Assembly (NCBI GenBank): GCA_017569305.1
Contig: CP069418.1
Coordinates: forward strand, 1,488,001 to 1,552,000
Origin: Clostridiales bacterium FE2011
GTDB taxonomy: Bacteria > Bacillota > Clostridia > Christensenellales > Aristaeellaceae
Direction of reading: 5' to 3'
DNA: 64,000 bases
A program made the translations under genes and the position numbers. This document shows, one piece after another, positions 40,047-49,634 of this stretch (the stretch's first letter is position 1; every line of letters starts with the position of its first letter). Below the pieces are notes generated by a model. That model was not told the DNA's origin, did not search any database, and saw only the letters and a program-made list of their open reading frames with translations.

Positions 40047-42179
40047 ATGGATCACGACGTACTCAATGTAGTCTGGTTACCGATCGGAGAGAAAGAACTG
40101 GCATTGAATCCCGCCACCGGAGACTGGCTCCTGGCAGATCCGGATGGGAAGAAATTGTTTCTGGCTGCCGCGGCTGGAAAAGATCCCCTGGATCTGCAAA
40201 ACGAATTCCCGTTTGTGTCCCGTAATGAAATTTCCAGCCTGCTGAACGCGATGAAACAAATGGATTTCCGATCCGTCAGGGACTGCGGTCCAGCTCATTA
40301 CTGTGATGACTGTCATCAGGGACGTTTTCCACGGCTTGCGGTTCTGAATCTCACCGAAGACTGCAATCTGAACTGCACCTATTGCTATGTACGGGCCGGC
40401 GAGAAAAAGAAGGCATGGATGCAGCCGGAGACCGCTTTCCGGATCGTGGATGAATTCTTAGCCATGAATGCGGACGATGAAAAAAGCAAGATCACGATCG
40501 TCATGCACGGCGGGGAACCTTTGCTGAACTATGATGTTGTGGAAAAACTGACACAGTACGTACAGCCCTGCCGCGACAGGATTGACTTATCCATCCAGAC
40601 AAACGCAACCCTGCTGACAGAAGAGCGCGTCCGTTTCCTGCTTGATAACGGAGTGTCTGTTGGGGTCAGTCTGGACGGTCCGCCGGAAATCCATAATCTG
40701 ACCCGCCCGTTTCCCAATGGCAGGGAATCCTTCGAGCAGGTTATGCGCGGTATCCGGATGCTGCAATCTCACGGGATCAACGTGGGCGTCATTTCGGTTA
40801 TGACGCGAAGATTTGCGGAACAGATCGATCACGTTCTGGATTTCTTCCTGGAAAACCAGATATACAATCTGTCCTTTTCCCCTTTCCTGAAGGTCGGACG
40901 TGGGATGAACGATGAAGAGAACTTCGTAACACCGGATATCCTCTTCGACGCTTACAAACGCCTTCTGGATCGCATTGTTATGTTTAATACCCGCGCCGAT
41001 CGCCCGTGCGACCTGAGTGAAAACCATCTGACCCAAATAGCCCGTAAGGTATTCTCAAACCAGCATGACTTTATGTGCACGCGTGCACCCTGCGGCTCCG
41101 GGCGGGACATTCTGGGATTTGGAATGAACGGTGATTTCTATACCTGTGACGATTTTATCAACGATCCGGATTTCAGGATCGGGAGCCTGGATCAGGGTTC
41201 GGTCAAAGAGCAGCTGCTCCATACAGATGTGATTCGCACCCTCTGCAATCGTTCCATGGCGGAGCTCCCGCGTTGCAGAGACTGTATATGGAGAAGCCTT
41301 TGCGGCGGTATCTGTCACTCCGCCGATTATTATTCCGGTGCCAACGGAGTGGAAGAAACCGCCATGTGTGGTTTCTATAAAAAGCTGATCCCCTATCTGA
41401 TTGAAACATTTATACAGATTCCGGAGCTTCCGGTTCTTCTTGGTGCCCAGCACCGGTCCGTTCCGAAAAAGACCCTGTTCTTCGATTTGTATGACAAAGA
41501 CGACCCGGAAGAACAGCTGAACGGAGAAGAGTTCGCGGAGCTGCTGCGTTTTCACGGGATCAATCGTCACGATACCGTGTTCTTCTGCGGCAGCGAACCG
41601 ACATTGCTCCCCGGATTCCCGGAATTACTCTGCACAGCAGCAAAGCTGTCCTCCGGAACCGTTTTATCAACAAACGGCATGGCTTTCACGGATGAGGCAT
41701 ATGTCCGTTTACTGTTCCAGTCCGGTCTGCAGAACGTTTTGATTATCATCCCGGACACCCCGGAAGAACGGACTGAACTCTATAAGGATCTCGATATCTA
41801 TTTCCGTATCCGGCAGGAAGCACAGCACAGTAAAAGCCATCTGATATTGCGTGTGAAAGCCTCTTCTGTCGACAACAGAATCCTTCCTGTACTGAAGCAG
41901 CTTCACACCGGTGATCAGCTGAATATTAGTGGAACAAATTCGCAGAAAGTCAATACGAAAGATATATCACCGTTAATGAAAAAGATCGTCGATCTGGGAA
42001 GCGAAGGGATCGTTCGCTTTGACGCCGGAAAGCCCCGGAATACAAAAGAGGAAAAAAGCGGCAATAGGGTATTGATGCCATATGAGCCATCAGAAAAGCT
42101 GATCTGGATTGATTCCGGTAATTTTGCGGGAAAGGAATTGACAGAATTCCCCGCCGGGTTGCAGATTGCCGCAACATGA
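40047..42179 (+). CDS. Radical SAM/SPASM peptide-maturase-like enzyme with second degenerate barrel
   Basis: 710 aa. Residues 1-79 form a small N-terminal domain that could bind a leader peptide. C80, C86 and C89 form an extra Cys cluster. The radical SAM domain has C106-x3-C110-x2-C113, MHGGEPLL (153-160) and IQTNATLL (183-190). SPASM-type Cys follow at 349, 367, 400, 410, 413, 419, 423 and 441. From ~475 a second barrel-like domain repeats the order with CGSEPTLL (514-521) and STNGMAFT (541-548) but lacks the Cys triad. Typical SPASM maturases are ~400-500 aa. AAGGAAGG precedes the ATG. No transporter or protease gene is adjacent. Confidence 0.85.
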   Translation: MDHDVLNVVWLPIGEKELALNPATGDWLLADPDGKKLFLAAAAGKDPLDLQNEFPFVSRNEISSLLNAMKQMDFRSVRDCGPAHYCDDCHQGRFPRLAVLNLTEDCNLNCTYCYVRAGEKKKAWMQPETAFRIVDEFLAMNADDEKSKITIVMHGGEPLLNYDVVEKLTQYVQPCRDRIDLSIQTNATLLTEERVRFLLDNGVSVGVSLDGPPEIHNLTRPFPNGRESFEQVMRGIRMLQSHGINVGVISVMTRRFAEQIDHVLDFFLENQIYNLSFSPFLKVGRGMNDEENFVTPDILFDAYKRLLDRIVMFNTRADRPCDLSENHLTQIARKVFSNQHDFMCTRAPCGSGRDILGFGMNGDFYTCDDFINDPDFRIGSLDQGSVKEQLLHTDVIRTLCNRSMAELPRCRDCIWRSLCGGICHSADYYSGANGVEETAMCGFYKKLIPYLIETFIQIPELPVLLGAQHRSVPKKTLFFDLYDKDDPEEQLNGEEFAELLRFHGINRHDTVFFCGSEPTLLPGFPELLCTAAKLSSGTVLSTNGMAFTDEAYVRLLFQSGLQNVLIIIPDTPEERTELYKDLDIYFRIRQEAQHSKSHLILRVKASSVDNRILPVLKQLHTGDQLNISGTNSQKVNTKDISPLMKKIVDLGSEGIVRFDAGKPRNTKEEKSGNRVLMPYEPSEKLIWIDSGNFAGKELTEFPAGLQIAAT

Positions 42180-42183
42180 ATAT

Positions 42184-42252
42184 AAAGCCGCCGCAGACCG
42201 GATTGTCCGCGGCGGCTGTACAGAAGCCATTATGCTGCTTGTAAAAAACTGA
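42184..42252 (+). pseudogene. Truncated 3' tail of a second HAD-IIB gene
   Basis: 22 codons and a stop that align with the last 26 codons of the HAD gene at 38293-39111: KAAADRIV, a 4-codon deletion, GGCTEAIM, LLVKN. The stop and terminator are kept. The changes include silent ones, so it is a diverged paralogue, not a recent copy. It starts five bases after the radical SAM stop. Confidence 0.85.
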
Positions 42253-42276
42253 TTCCTGAATGGAATCAGTTTTTTA
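42246..42276 (+). terminator. Terminator copy shared by the cassette and argH
   Basis: AAACTGATTCC-TGAAT-GGAATCAGTTT with A and T runs on both sides, so it can also end argH transcription from the other strand. Confidence 0.88.
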
Positions 42277-42281
42277 ATTGC

Positions 42282-43661
42282 TTATTGATCGTTTTTCAGT
42301 GCTGCCTTGGCGGCGTTGATTGCCCGCTGTACCATTTCCGGAGCGGGAGCTCCGGGGATCTTCCGCTTCTCCACACAGGAGATCATGCTCAGATCATCAA
42401 ACACGTCCTGCTCAAAGGCCGGATGGAATTGTTTCAGCTCTTCCAGGGTCAGGTCCAGCAGGGCCTTGTTTTCATTCAGGCAGTGAGCCACCAGCTCACC
42501 GACCACCTTGTGGGCGTCGCGGAAGGCTACGCCCTTCTTCACCAGGTAGTCCGCGCAGTCCGTGGCGTTGGTGAATCCGCCGGATGCTCCGCGTTCCATC
42601 ACATCCTTGCGGAAGGTCACGGTCTTCAGCATCGCGGTAAAAACGGTCAGGCCCTTCACCAGCGTATCCCGGGTATCAAAGAAGGCTTCCTTGTCTTCCT
42701 GCATATCCTTGTTGTAGGCCAGCGGCAGGCCCTTCATCACGGTCAGCAGGCCCATCAGGTGTCCGTAGACCCGGCCGGTCTTGCCGCGGATCAGCTCTGC
42801 TACGTCAGGATTCTTCTTCTGGGGCATGATGCTGGAGCCGGTGGCAAAAGCATCATCCATTTCCACAAAGCGGAACTCGTTGGTGTTCCAAAGGATCAGT
42901 TCCTCACAGAAGCGGCTCAGGTGCATCATGCAGATGGCAGCCGCGGAAAGATAATCCAGCATATAATCCCGATCGGCTACGCCGTCCAGGCTGTTCTCGG
43001 AGATCTTTTCAAAACCCAGCAGTTCGGCCACCCGTTCCCGGTTCAGGGGATAGGTTGTTCCTGCCAGCGCGCCGGAGCCCAGCACCATGACGTCCGCTGC
43101 CTTGTAGGCGTTGCTGAAACGGTTCCTGTCCCGCAGGAACATCTGGACGTAAGCCATCATATGGTGAGCCAGCGTGATGGGCTGTGCCTTCTGCATATGG
43201 GTATATCCGGGCATGATTGTATGCAGGTTTTCCTGGGCGATGGTCAGCAGCGCGTCGATCAGTTCCTCCAGCATCGCCTCCGTATCCCGGCAGGCCACCT
43301 TGGCATACATCCGGGTATCCAGTGCCACCTGGTCATTCCGGCTCCGGCCGGTATGCAGGCGCTTTCCGGCGTCGCCGATGCGCTGTGTCAGCAGGGTTTC
43401 CACGTTCATATGGATATCCTCGGCGTCCACCATCCACTCGATCTTTCCGGCCCGGGCATCCTCCAGGATGTCCTTCAGGCCGGCCACGATCTTCTCCGCG
43501 TCTGCCGCGGGGATGATGCCTTCCTCACCCAGCATGGTTGCATGGGCAATGGAACCGGTAATATCCTGCTCAAAAAGCCGCTTGTCAAAAGAGATGCTGG
43601 AATGGAAATCATCCACCAGTCCGTCGGTTGCCTTTTCGAACCGTCCTCCCCAAAGCTTCAT
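42282..43661 (-). CDS. argH: Argininosuccinate lyase
   Basis: 459 aa, standard length. Start MKLWGGRFEKATDGLVDDFH; fumarase-superfamily signature GSSIMPQKKNPD; HTGRSRNDQVALDTR and MPGYTHMQKAQP are typical. Splits argininosuccinate into arginine and fumarate, the last step of arginine synthesis. ATG 43661 is 8 bases after GGAGG; an in-frame extension to 43685 covers that site. argG is not adjacent. Confidence 0.96.
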   Translation of the reverse strand: MKLWGGRFEKATDGLVDDFHSSISFDKRLFEQDITGSIAHATMLGEEGIIPAADAEKIVAGLKDILEDARAGKIEWMVDAEDIHMNVETLLTQRIGDAGKRLHTGRSRNDQVALDTRMYAKVACRDTEAMLEELIDALLTIAQENLHTIMPGYTHMQKAQPITLAHHMMAYVQMFLRDRNRFSNAYKAADVMVLGSGALAGTTYPLNRERVAELLGFEKISENSLDGVADRDYMLDYLSAAAICMMHLSRFCEELILWNTNEFRFVEMDDAFATGSSIMPQKKNPDVAELIRGKTGRVYGHLMGLLTVMKGLPLAYNKDMQEDKEAFFDTRDTLVKGLTVFTAMLKTVTFRKDVMERGASGGFTNATDCADYLVKKGVAFRDAHKVVGELVAHCLNENKALLDLTLEELKQFHPAFEQDVFDDLSMISCVEKRKIPGAPAPEMVQRAINAAKAALKNDQ

Positions 43662-43849
43662 ACGACAAGCCTCCTTCAGTCTCACATAACATCAACATTG
43701 TACACAAAACAACCGTTTACGCAATAGAACAGTACGGAAAAAAGACCGTTTTATGATTGTCTTTCCTGCTCCGGCTGCGTGCCGCACCCCGGTCAGCCGC
43801 AGACGGTCTGCAGCAAGGGATCTGTAACAAAAACAAGCTTTTGTTCGCC

Positions 43850-43878
43850 TTGACATTCCGTGGGGTAACGTTTACCAT
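43850..43878 (+). promoter_or_regulatory. Promoter of ruvCAB-queA
   Basis: TTGACA (43850-43855), 17 bases, TACCAT (43873-43878), 34 bases before the ruvC start. Confidence 0.7.
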
Positions 43879-43911
43879 GTTTTTGTATTTATATAGGAAA
43901 GAGGCGGTTTT

Positions 43912-44406
43912 TTGATCGTTCTTGGCATCGATCCGGGCTATGCCCTGATGGGCTGGGGCGTGGTGGAGGCGGAAGGCAGCCGTATGAAGCTGATCAACTA
44001 CGGCTGTATTGAGACCAAAGCCGGCGTCCCCATGCAGAACCGCCTGCGCACGCTGCAGCTCGGCGTCCGGGACCTGCTCAACATCTACCACCCCGATGAT
44101 GTGGCGTTTGAAGAGCTGTTTTTCGCCCGGAACGTGACCACCGCCCTGATGGTCGGCGCCGCCCGCGGCGCGGCAATCATCGCTGCGGCTGAATACACCC
44201 AGAACCTTTACGAATATACCCCCATGCAGATCAAGCAGGCGATCACCGGATACGGCAAAGCCGATAAGAAGCAGATCCAGCAGATGGTCAAGCTTCTGCT
44301 GAAGCTGGATGAAATCCCAAAGCCGGATGACGCCGCTGATGCCATCGCCTGTGCCATCACCCATTGCCAGGCCGGCGTGGCCAAATCCCAATTCCTGATG
44401 AAATAG
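43912..44406 (+). CDS. ruvC: Holliday junction resolvase RuvC
   Basis: 164 aa. Acidic catalytic residues in GIDPGYALMGWG, AFEELFF and DDAADAIACA. TTG start at 43912 behind GAGGCGG. Cuts Holliday junctions symmetrically together with RuvAB, whose genes follow. Confidence 0.96.
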   Translation: MIVLGIDPGYALMGWGVVEAEGSRMKLINYGCIETKAGVPMQNRLRTLQLGVRDLLNIYHPDDVAFEELFFARNVTTALMVGAARGAAIIAAAEYTQNLYEYTPMQIKQAITGYGKADKKQIQQMVKLLLKLDEIPKPDDAADAIACAITHCQAGVAKSQFLMK

Positions 44407-44465
44407 GGAACGGATTCCGGTTTTTCATCGTTGGTTTATTGCGATCACGTTATGGAGGAAACAAT

Positions 44466-45074
44466 ATGTACGCGTTTATCGAAGGCGAAGTCTGCGAAAA
44501 GCTGAACGGCAGCCTCGTCCTTCTGGCTTCCGGCGTCGGCTGGCAGCTCAACTGCTCCAACAACACCCTGCAGGCGGCTCCGCCCGTGGGGGAAAAGATG
44601 CGCTGCTACACTTATCTTTCCGTCCGGGAGGACGCAATGGAGCTCTTTGGCTTCGCCACGCGGGAAGAGAAAGAGATGTTCCTTCAGCTGACCTCCGTTT
44701 CGGGCATCGGTCCCAAGACCGCCCTGGGCGTCCTGGGTGCCATGCCCCTGCGGGATCTGAACCTCGCGATCCTGCTCGAGGACGTCAATGCCCTGTCCCG
44801 TGCGCCGGGCATCGGAAAGAAAACCGCCCAGCGGATCGCGCTGGAGCTGAAGGACAAAATCAGCCAGGCGGATGTTTCCGCCGCGGCTGCTCCGTCGCAG
44901 GGCGCCGCCGCGCCTTCGCTCAGTTCCGACGCGGTGACCGAAGCGATCGAAGCGCTGATTGCCCTGGGATATTCCTCCACAGAAGCGCGGAACGCCATTT
45001 CCCAGATCAAAGACCAGACCGACAAGCCGGAAGAACTGATCCGCCTGGCACTCAGGGCCATGGCGGGATTCTGA
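44466..45074 (+). CDS. ruvA: Holliday junction DNA-binding protein RuvA
   Basis: 202 aa. N-terminal OB fold (MYAFIEGEVCEKLNGSLVLL), two HhH motifs (VSGIGPKTALGVLG, APGIGKKTAQRIAL) and the C-terminal RuvB-contacting domain (EAIEALIALGYSSTEARNAI). ATG 44466 after GGAGG; the longer open frame overlaps ruvC. Acts with RuvB in branch migration. Confidence 0.96.
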   Translation: MYAFIEGEVCEKLNGSLVLLASGVGWQLNCSNNTLQAAPPVGEKMRCYTYLSVREDAMELFGFATREEKEMFLQLTSVSGIGPKTALGVLGAMPLRDLNLAILLEDVNALSRAPGIGKKTAQRIALELKDKISQADVSAAAAPSQGAAAPSLSSDAVTEAIEALIALGYSSTEARNAISQIKDQTDKPEELIRLALRAMAGF

Positions 45075-45125
45075 TTTGAAGCCTAATCATCAGCACAGCA
45101 ATCTCAAAGGCAGGAGTTACAGCAA

Positions 45126-46157
45126 ATGATGGACGACAGATTGATGACCGGGTCCTATATGGCGGAGGACAGCTCTGTGGAGCAGACCCTCCGTCCCCAT
45201 ACGCTGAAGGACTATGTTGGCCAGCAGGCAGTTAAGAGCAGTCTGGATATCTATATCCAGGCAGCCCTCTCCCGTCATGACGCGCTGGACCATATGCTGC
45301 TTTACGGTCCTCCCGGCCTGGGCAAAACCACCCTCGCCTGCATCGTCGCGGCGGAGATGGGACAGAATATCCGTGTCACCAGCGGTCCGGCCATTGAACG
45401 GCCCGGCGACCTGGCCTCCATCCTCAGCAACCTGAACGCAGGCGACGTACTCTTCATCGATGAAATCCACCGCCTCTCCCGTCAGGTGGAGGAAGTGCTT
45501 TATCCCGCCATGGAGGACTACGCCATCGATATCATGATCGGCAAGGGCCCCACCGCCCGGAGCATCCGCGTGGACCTGCCGAAGTTCACCCTGGTGGGTG
45601 CCACCACCCGTGCCGGGCAGCTTTCCGCTCCCCTGCGCGACCGTTTCGGTATGCTGTTCCGCCTGGAGATGTATACGCCGGAAGAGCTCCGGCAGATCGT
45701 GGAACGCAGCGCCGGCATCCTCGGTGTGGACGCGGATCCGGAAGGCTTGCTGGAGATTGCCCGCCGCAGCCGCGGTACGCCCCGTATCGCCAACCGTATG
45801 CTCAAGCGTGTCCGGGACTATGCCGAAGTGAAAGCCGGCGGCCATATCAGCCGGGATATCGCTCGGGAAGCCCTGGCCCTGCTGGACGTGGATGAACTTG
45901 GCCTGGACAAGGTGGATCGGAACATTCTTTCCTGCATGATGGACAAGTTTGCCGGCGGCCCGGTAGGCCTGGATACCCTGGCAGCCACCACCGGCGAGGA
46001 CGCCGTCACCATTGAGGACGTATATGAGCCTTATCTGATGCAGCTGGGCTTCCTCATGCGGACTCCCCGCGGACGGGTCTGCACCCCCGCCGCCTGGAAC
46101 CATATGAAAAAGAACATGCCTGCCTCCGCAGAAGCCCAAATCAGGATGGAGATCTGA
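45126..46157 (+). CDS. ruvB: Holliday junction branch-migration helicase RuvB
   Basis: 343 aa AAA+ ATPase. Walker [13 protein letters not shown], Walker [11 protein letters not shown], sensor and arginine-finger region [18 protein letters not shown], and a C-terminal winged helix ending in [18 protein letters not shown] precedes two adjacent ATGs (45126 and 45129); the first is given. Followed six bases later by queA. Confidence 0.97.
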   Translation: MMDDRLMTGSYMAEDSSVEQTLRPHTLKDYVGQQAVKSSLDIYIQAALSRHDALDHMLLYGPPGLGKTTLACIVAAEMGQNIRVTSGPAIERPGDLASILSNLNAGDVLFIDEIHRLSRQVEEVLYPAMEDYAIDIMIGKGPTARSIRVDLPKFTLVGATTRAGQLSAPLRDRFGMLFRLEMYTPEELRQIVERSAGILGVDADPEGLLEIARRSRGTPRIANRMLKRVRDYAEVKAGGHISRDIAREALALLDVDELGLDKVDRNILSCMMDKFAGGPVGLDTLAATTGEDAVTIEDVYEPYLMQLGFLMRTPRGRVCTPAAWNHMKKNMPASAEAQIRMEI

Positions 46158-46162
46158 CCCTA

Positions 46163-47191
46163 ATGAAAACTTCCGACTTCAACTACGACCTTCCCGAAGA
46201 GCTGATTGCCCAGACCCCCGTGGAACCGCGGGATCACAGCCGTCTCCTGGTATACCACCGGAAAAACGGACAGATTGAGCATAAGCACTTCTACGATATT
46301 ATTGATTATCTCAACCCGGGAGATGCCCTGGTCATTAACGAGACCAAGGTCATCCCCGCGCGTCTGCTCGGTGTGAAGGAAGACACCGGCGTTCCGGTGG
46401 AGGTTCTCCTCCTGCGCAGGCACAACGCCACAGACTGGGAAGCCCTCGTCCGCCCCGGCCGCAGGCTTCGTCCCGGGACCATCTGTTCCTTCGGGGACGG
46501 TTTGCTCCGCTGCGAAGTGCTGGACAACGTGGAGGACATCGGCGGACGGATCGTCCGTTTCCACTGCGACGGTGTCTTTGAGGAAGTGCTGGACCGTCTG
46601 GGCGAGATGCCCCTGCCGCCCTATATTCACGAAAAGCTGGCGGACGCGAACCGGTACCAGACCGTCTACGCGAAACAGGAAGGTTCCGCCGCCGCCCCCA
46701 CGGCCGGCCTCCACTTCACGCCGGAGCTGCTGGAGCGGATCAAGGCCAAAGGAATCACCGTTGTTCCTGTCCTGCTCCATGTGGGTCTTGGCACCTTCCG
46801 CCCCGTGAAGGTGGAGAACGCGGAAGAGCACGTCATGCACAGCGAGTTCTGCCAGGTAACGGAAGAAGCGGCCGAAACGCTGAACCGGATCCGTCAGGCC
46901 GGCGGCCGGATCGTCTGTGTCGGCACCACCTCCGTGCGTACGCTGGAAACCATGGCCACCGAGGACGGAATCGTCCATGCCGGTGCCAAAGACACCGCCA
47001 TCTTCATTTACCCGGGTGTCAAAATCAAGGCGGTGGATGCCCTGATCACCAACTTCCATCTTCCCCAGAGTACCCTGCTCATGCTTGTCAGCGCCCTGAC
47101 AGGCCGGGATGAAGCATTGAGCGTTTACCGTGAAGCCGTTCAGGAAAGATACCGTTTCTTCTCCTTCGGCGACGCCATGTTTATCGAATAA
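46163..47191 (+). CDS. queA: S-adenosylmethionine:tRNA ribosyltransferase-isomerase
   Basis: 342 aa. Typical start [20 protein letters not shown], then [10 protein letters not shown], the [13 protein letters not shown] block and the end [15 protein letters not shown]. Makes epoxyqueuosine at the tRNA wobble base. The ruvCAB-queA order is common in Firmicutes. Confidence 0.96.
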   Translation: MKTSDFNYDLPEELIAQTPVEPRDHSRLLVYHRKNGQIEHKHFYDIIDYLNPGDALVINETKVIPARLLGVKEDTGVPVEVLLLRRHNATDWEALVRPGRRLRPGTICSFGDGLLRCEVLDNVEDIGGRIVRFHCDGVFEEVLDRLGEMPLPPYIHEKLADANRYQTVYAKQEGSAAAPTAGLHFTPELLERIKAKGITVVPVLLHVGLGTFRPVKVENAEEHVMHSEFCQVTEEAAETLNRIRQAGGRIVCVGTTSVRTLETMATEDGIVHAGAKDTAIFIYPGVKIKAVDALITNFHLPQSTLLMLVSALTGRDEALSVYREAVQERYRFFSFGDAMFIE

Positions 47192-47209
47192 AACAGGAGG
47201 TACACTCCC

Positions 47210-48139
47210 TTGAGCGAAATGATCCGGGATTCTTCCCTCTGCCAGGCCTTTGCGTGCTACCGCATGGATACCCCTGCCAACAGCAGCTTTTTCCCCGTTG
47301 TGCCGCACAGCCACTATTTCAGCGAAGTCATGCTGATGCGCAGCGGCGTCTGCCGGGTTGTCCGCGGAGGCTACACCTATATCCTGAAGCCGGGCGAGCT
47401 GATCTATATCTCGCCGCTGGTTCGCCACTCTGTTGAATCTGCGGACGGCAATCCCGTTGTCTTTGACGTGGTCAAATTCAGCGCCACCCGCCTGCGGGAG
47501 ATTCCTTCCTATCTGTCTGATCTGCGTTCCTTCTCCCTGGACGTTTCCCATGCGCATCTGTCCTCCTATATGAACGCCGAGGATGTCAAGCGCTGGCAGC
47601 TGGATAAAGTCATCCAGGAGTGCGTGGTCGAATGTGAAAAGCAGGATTTCGCCTGGGATCTTGAAGTCCGTGCCATGCTCTACCTGCTGATCACCGGTCT
47701 TTCCCGCTTCTGGCTGGGTAAACGGGATACCATGACGGACTATAAGCCGCAGCCCCAGGATCCCATTCTGGAAATTCCGGCCTATATTGAGCAGCACATC
47801 TCCGAGCCGCTGAAGGTGGAAGACCTGGCCGCACAGTGCAACCTCAGCTATCCCTGGTTCGCCAAGCGTTTCCGTGAGTTCTACGGCCTGAGCTGCAAGC
47901 AGTTCATCCAGCAGCTCCGCAATGAGGCAGTGGAACTGTACCTCGTATACTCCGATCTGGACCTTGCCTCCATCAGTGACCGGACCGGCTACACCGACTG
48001 CAGTCACATGGTCAAGGAGTTCCGCCGGATGACCGGTACAACCCCCGGTCAGTACCGCTCCATGATGAAAATACAGGGGCATTCACCCCTGATCCCCTTT
48101 TCCCGTGCAACGCCTTCCAATCATCCCTCAAAGGGTTGA
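47210..48139 (+). CDS. AraC-family transcriptional regulator
   Basis: 309 aa. N-terminal cupin-like domain (PHSHYFSEVMLMRSGVCRVV, LKPGELIYISPLVRHSVE) and C-terminal double helix-turn-helix (LKVEDLAAQCNLSYPWFAKR, then FREFYGLSC; ASISDRTGYTDCSHMVKEFR, then RMTGTTPGQYR). Typical of sugar-sensing activators. TTG start 47210 is 9 bases after AGGAGG; ATG 47219 is an alternative. The target is unknown. The promoter of the tRNA-Gly/tuf unit overlaps its stop codon. Confidence 0.88.
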   Translation: MSEMIRDSSLCQAFACYRMDTPANSSFFPVVPHSHYFSEVMLMRSGVCRVVRGGYTYILKPGELIYISPLVRHSVESADGNPVVFDVVKFSATRLREIPSYLSDLRSFSLDVSHAHLSSYMNAEDVKRWQLDKVIQECVVECEKQDFAWDLEVRAMLYLLITGLSRFWLGKRDTMTDYKPQPQDPILEIPAYIEQHISEPLKVEDLAAQCNLSYPWFAKRFREFYGLSCKQFIQQLRNEAVELYLVYSDLDLASISDRTGYTDCSHMVKEFRRMTGTTPGQYRSMMKIQGHSPLIPFSRATPSNHPSKG

Positions 48140-48164
48140 CACGCAAGGGAAAACCGGATAAAAT
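48136..48164 (+). promoter_or_regulatory. Promoter of tRNA-Gly/tuf
   Basis: Perfect TTGACA (48136-48141), 17 bases, TAAAAT (48159-48164). The -35 contains the TGA stop of the AraC gene. Confidence 0.85.
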
Positions 48165-48205
48165 ACAGTTTGTTCGCAAGTCTTCAAGGGCTTGATGCGG
48201 AGCAT

Positions 48206-48279
48206 GCGGGCGTAGCTCAATGGCAGAGCTCCAGCTTCCCAAGCTGGTCACGTGGGTTCGATTCCCATCGCCCGCTCCA
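48206..48279 (+). tRNA. tRNA-Gly (CCC)
   Basis: Acceptor GCGGGCG/CGCCCGC, D arm GCTC/GAGC, anticodon loop TTCCCAA (CCC), T arm GTGGG-TTCGATT-CCCAT (one G-T pair), encoded CCA. Flanked by GATGCGG and CCGCATC, which can pair around the tRNA. Confidence 0.95.
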
Positions 48280-48352
48280 GACCGCATCAATGACTCGGAA
48301 GCAATTATTGGCTCGCTTTTGAGCGACGATAACTTTAAGGAGGAGACCCCAA

Positions 48353-49567
48353 ATGGCAAAAGGACGTTATGAACGGACAAAGCCCCATGTAAACATCGGT
48401 ACCATCGGTCACGTTGACCATGGCAAGACCACCCTGACCGCTGCGATCACCATGACCCTGGCGATCAAGGGCGAAGCGCAGGCTATGCGCTATGACGAAA
48501 TCGACAAGGCTCCCGAAGAAAAAGCACGTGGAATCACCATCAATACCGCTCACGTTGAGTATGAGACCGCAAAGCGTCACTATGCTCACGTGGACTGCCC
48601 CGGCCACGCTGACTATGTTAAGAACATGATCACCGGTGCTGCCCAGATGGACGGTGCTATCCTGGTGGTTTCTGCTCCCGATGGCCCGATGCCCCAGACC
48701 CGTGAGCACATCCTGCTCGCCCGTCAGGTTGGCGTGCCCTACATCGTCGTGTTCATGAACAAGACCGACATGATGGACGACGAAGAGCTGCTGGAGCTGG
48801 TTGAAATGGAAATCCGTGAGCTGCTGAGCAGCTACGACTTCCCCGGCGACGAGATCCCGATCATCAAGGGATCCGCTCTGAAGGTTCTTGAGTACCTGCA
48901 GGCTGGCGGCACCGACGTTGACAACGCTCCCGAGTGCAAGTGCATCTGGGAACTGATGGACGCCGTCGACAGCTATATCCCCGAACCCGAACGTGCAACC
49001 GACCAGCCCTTCCTGATGCCCGTCGAAGACGTGTTCTCCATCTCCGGCCGCGGCACCGTGGCTACCGGCCGTGTTGAGCGTGGTACCGTTAAGGTGTCCG
49101 ATCCGGTCGAAATCGTCGGCCTGATGGACAAGCCCCGGAACACCGTTGTTACCGGTGTTGAAATGTTCCACAAGCTGCTGGACCAGGCGGAAGCCGGCGA
49201 CAACATCGGCGCCCTGCTGCGTGGTATCCAGAGGAACGAAGTCGAGCGCGGCCAGGTTCTGGCTAAGCCCGGCAGCATCCATCCCCACACCCACTGCATC
49301 GGCCAGGTGTACGTGCTGACCAAGGAAGAAGGCGGCCGTCATACCCCCTTCTTCAACGGCTATCGTCCCCAGTTCTACTTCCGGACGACTGACGTTACCG
49401 GCAACATCAAGCTGCCCGACGGCGTGGAAATGGTGATGCCCGGCGATAACATCGACATGGAAATCACCCTGATCACCCCCATCGCTATGGAGCAGGGACT
49501 GCGCTTCGCTATCCGTGAAGGCGGCCGTACTGTTGGTTCCGGCGTTGTGGCCAAGGTCATTGAGTAA
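48353..49567 (+). CDS. tuf: Elongation factor Tu
   Basis: 404 aa. G1 GHVDHGKT, G2 RGITI, G3 [10 protein letters not shown]4 NKTD (the usual form is NKxD), then domains 2 and 3. Slightly longer than the usual 394-400 aa. Strong TAAGGAGGAG site. Delivers aminoacyl-tRNA to the ribosome. Transcribed with tRNA-Gly, a linkage of a tRNA with its carrier; no fusA or rps genes are adjacent. Confidence 0.98.
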   Translation: MAKGRYERTKPHVNIGTIGHVDHGKTTLTAAITMTLAIKGEAQAMRYDEIDKAPEEKARGITINTAHVEYETAKRHYAHVDCPGHADYVKNMITGAAQMDGAILVVSAPDGPMPQTREHILLARQVGVPYIVVFMNKTDMMDDEELLELVEMEIRELLSSYDFPGDEIPIIKGSALKVLEYLQAGGTDVDNAPECKCIWELMDAVDSYIPEPERATDQPFLMPVEDVFSISGRGTVATGRVERGTVKVSDPVEIVGLMDKPRNTVVTGVEMFHKLLDQAEAGDNIGALLRGIQRNEVERGQVLAKPGSIHPHTHCIGQVYVLTKEEGGRHTPFFNGYRPQFYFRTTDVTGNIKLPDGVEMVMPGDNIDMEITLITPIAMEQGLRFAIREGGRTVGSGVVAKVIE

Positions 49568-49582
49568 TTTCAACGCTTAAAC

Positions 49583-49613
49583 GGAACGCTCCCGATGCGG
49601 GAGCGTTCCTTTC
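49583..49613 (+). terminator. Terminator of tuf
   Basis: GGAACGCTCCC-GATGC-GGGAGCGTTCC-TTTCT. An 11-bp GC-rich stem 15 bases after the stop. Confidence 0.9.
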
Positions 49614-49634
49614 TGTCTGTTTATGGAGGTTATC

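Noticed and set aside
39112..42280. Transposon or integrase origin of the radical SAM cassette
   Set aside because: No transposase, integrase or inverted ends are present. The flanks are gene-tail duplicates, so homologous exchange fits better.
46160..48082. 640-codon minus-strand frame opposite queA and the AraC gene
   Set aside because: Antisense shadow with His/Gly/Asp-rich composition typical of reverse translation.
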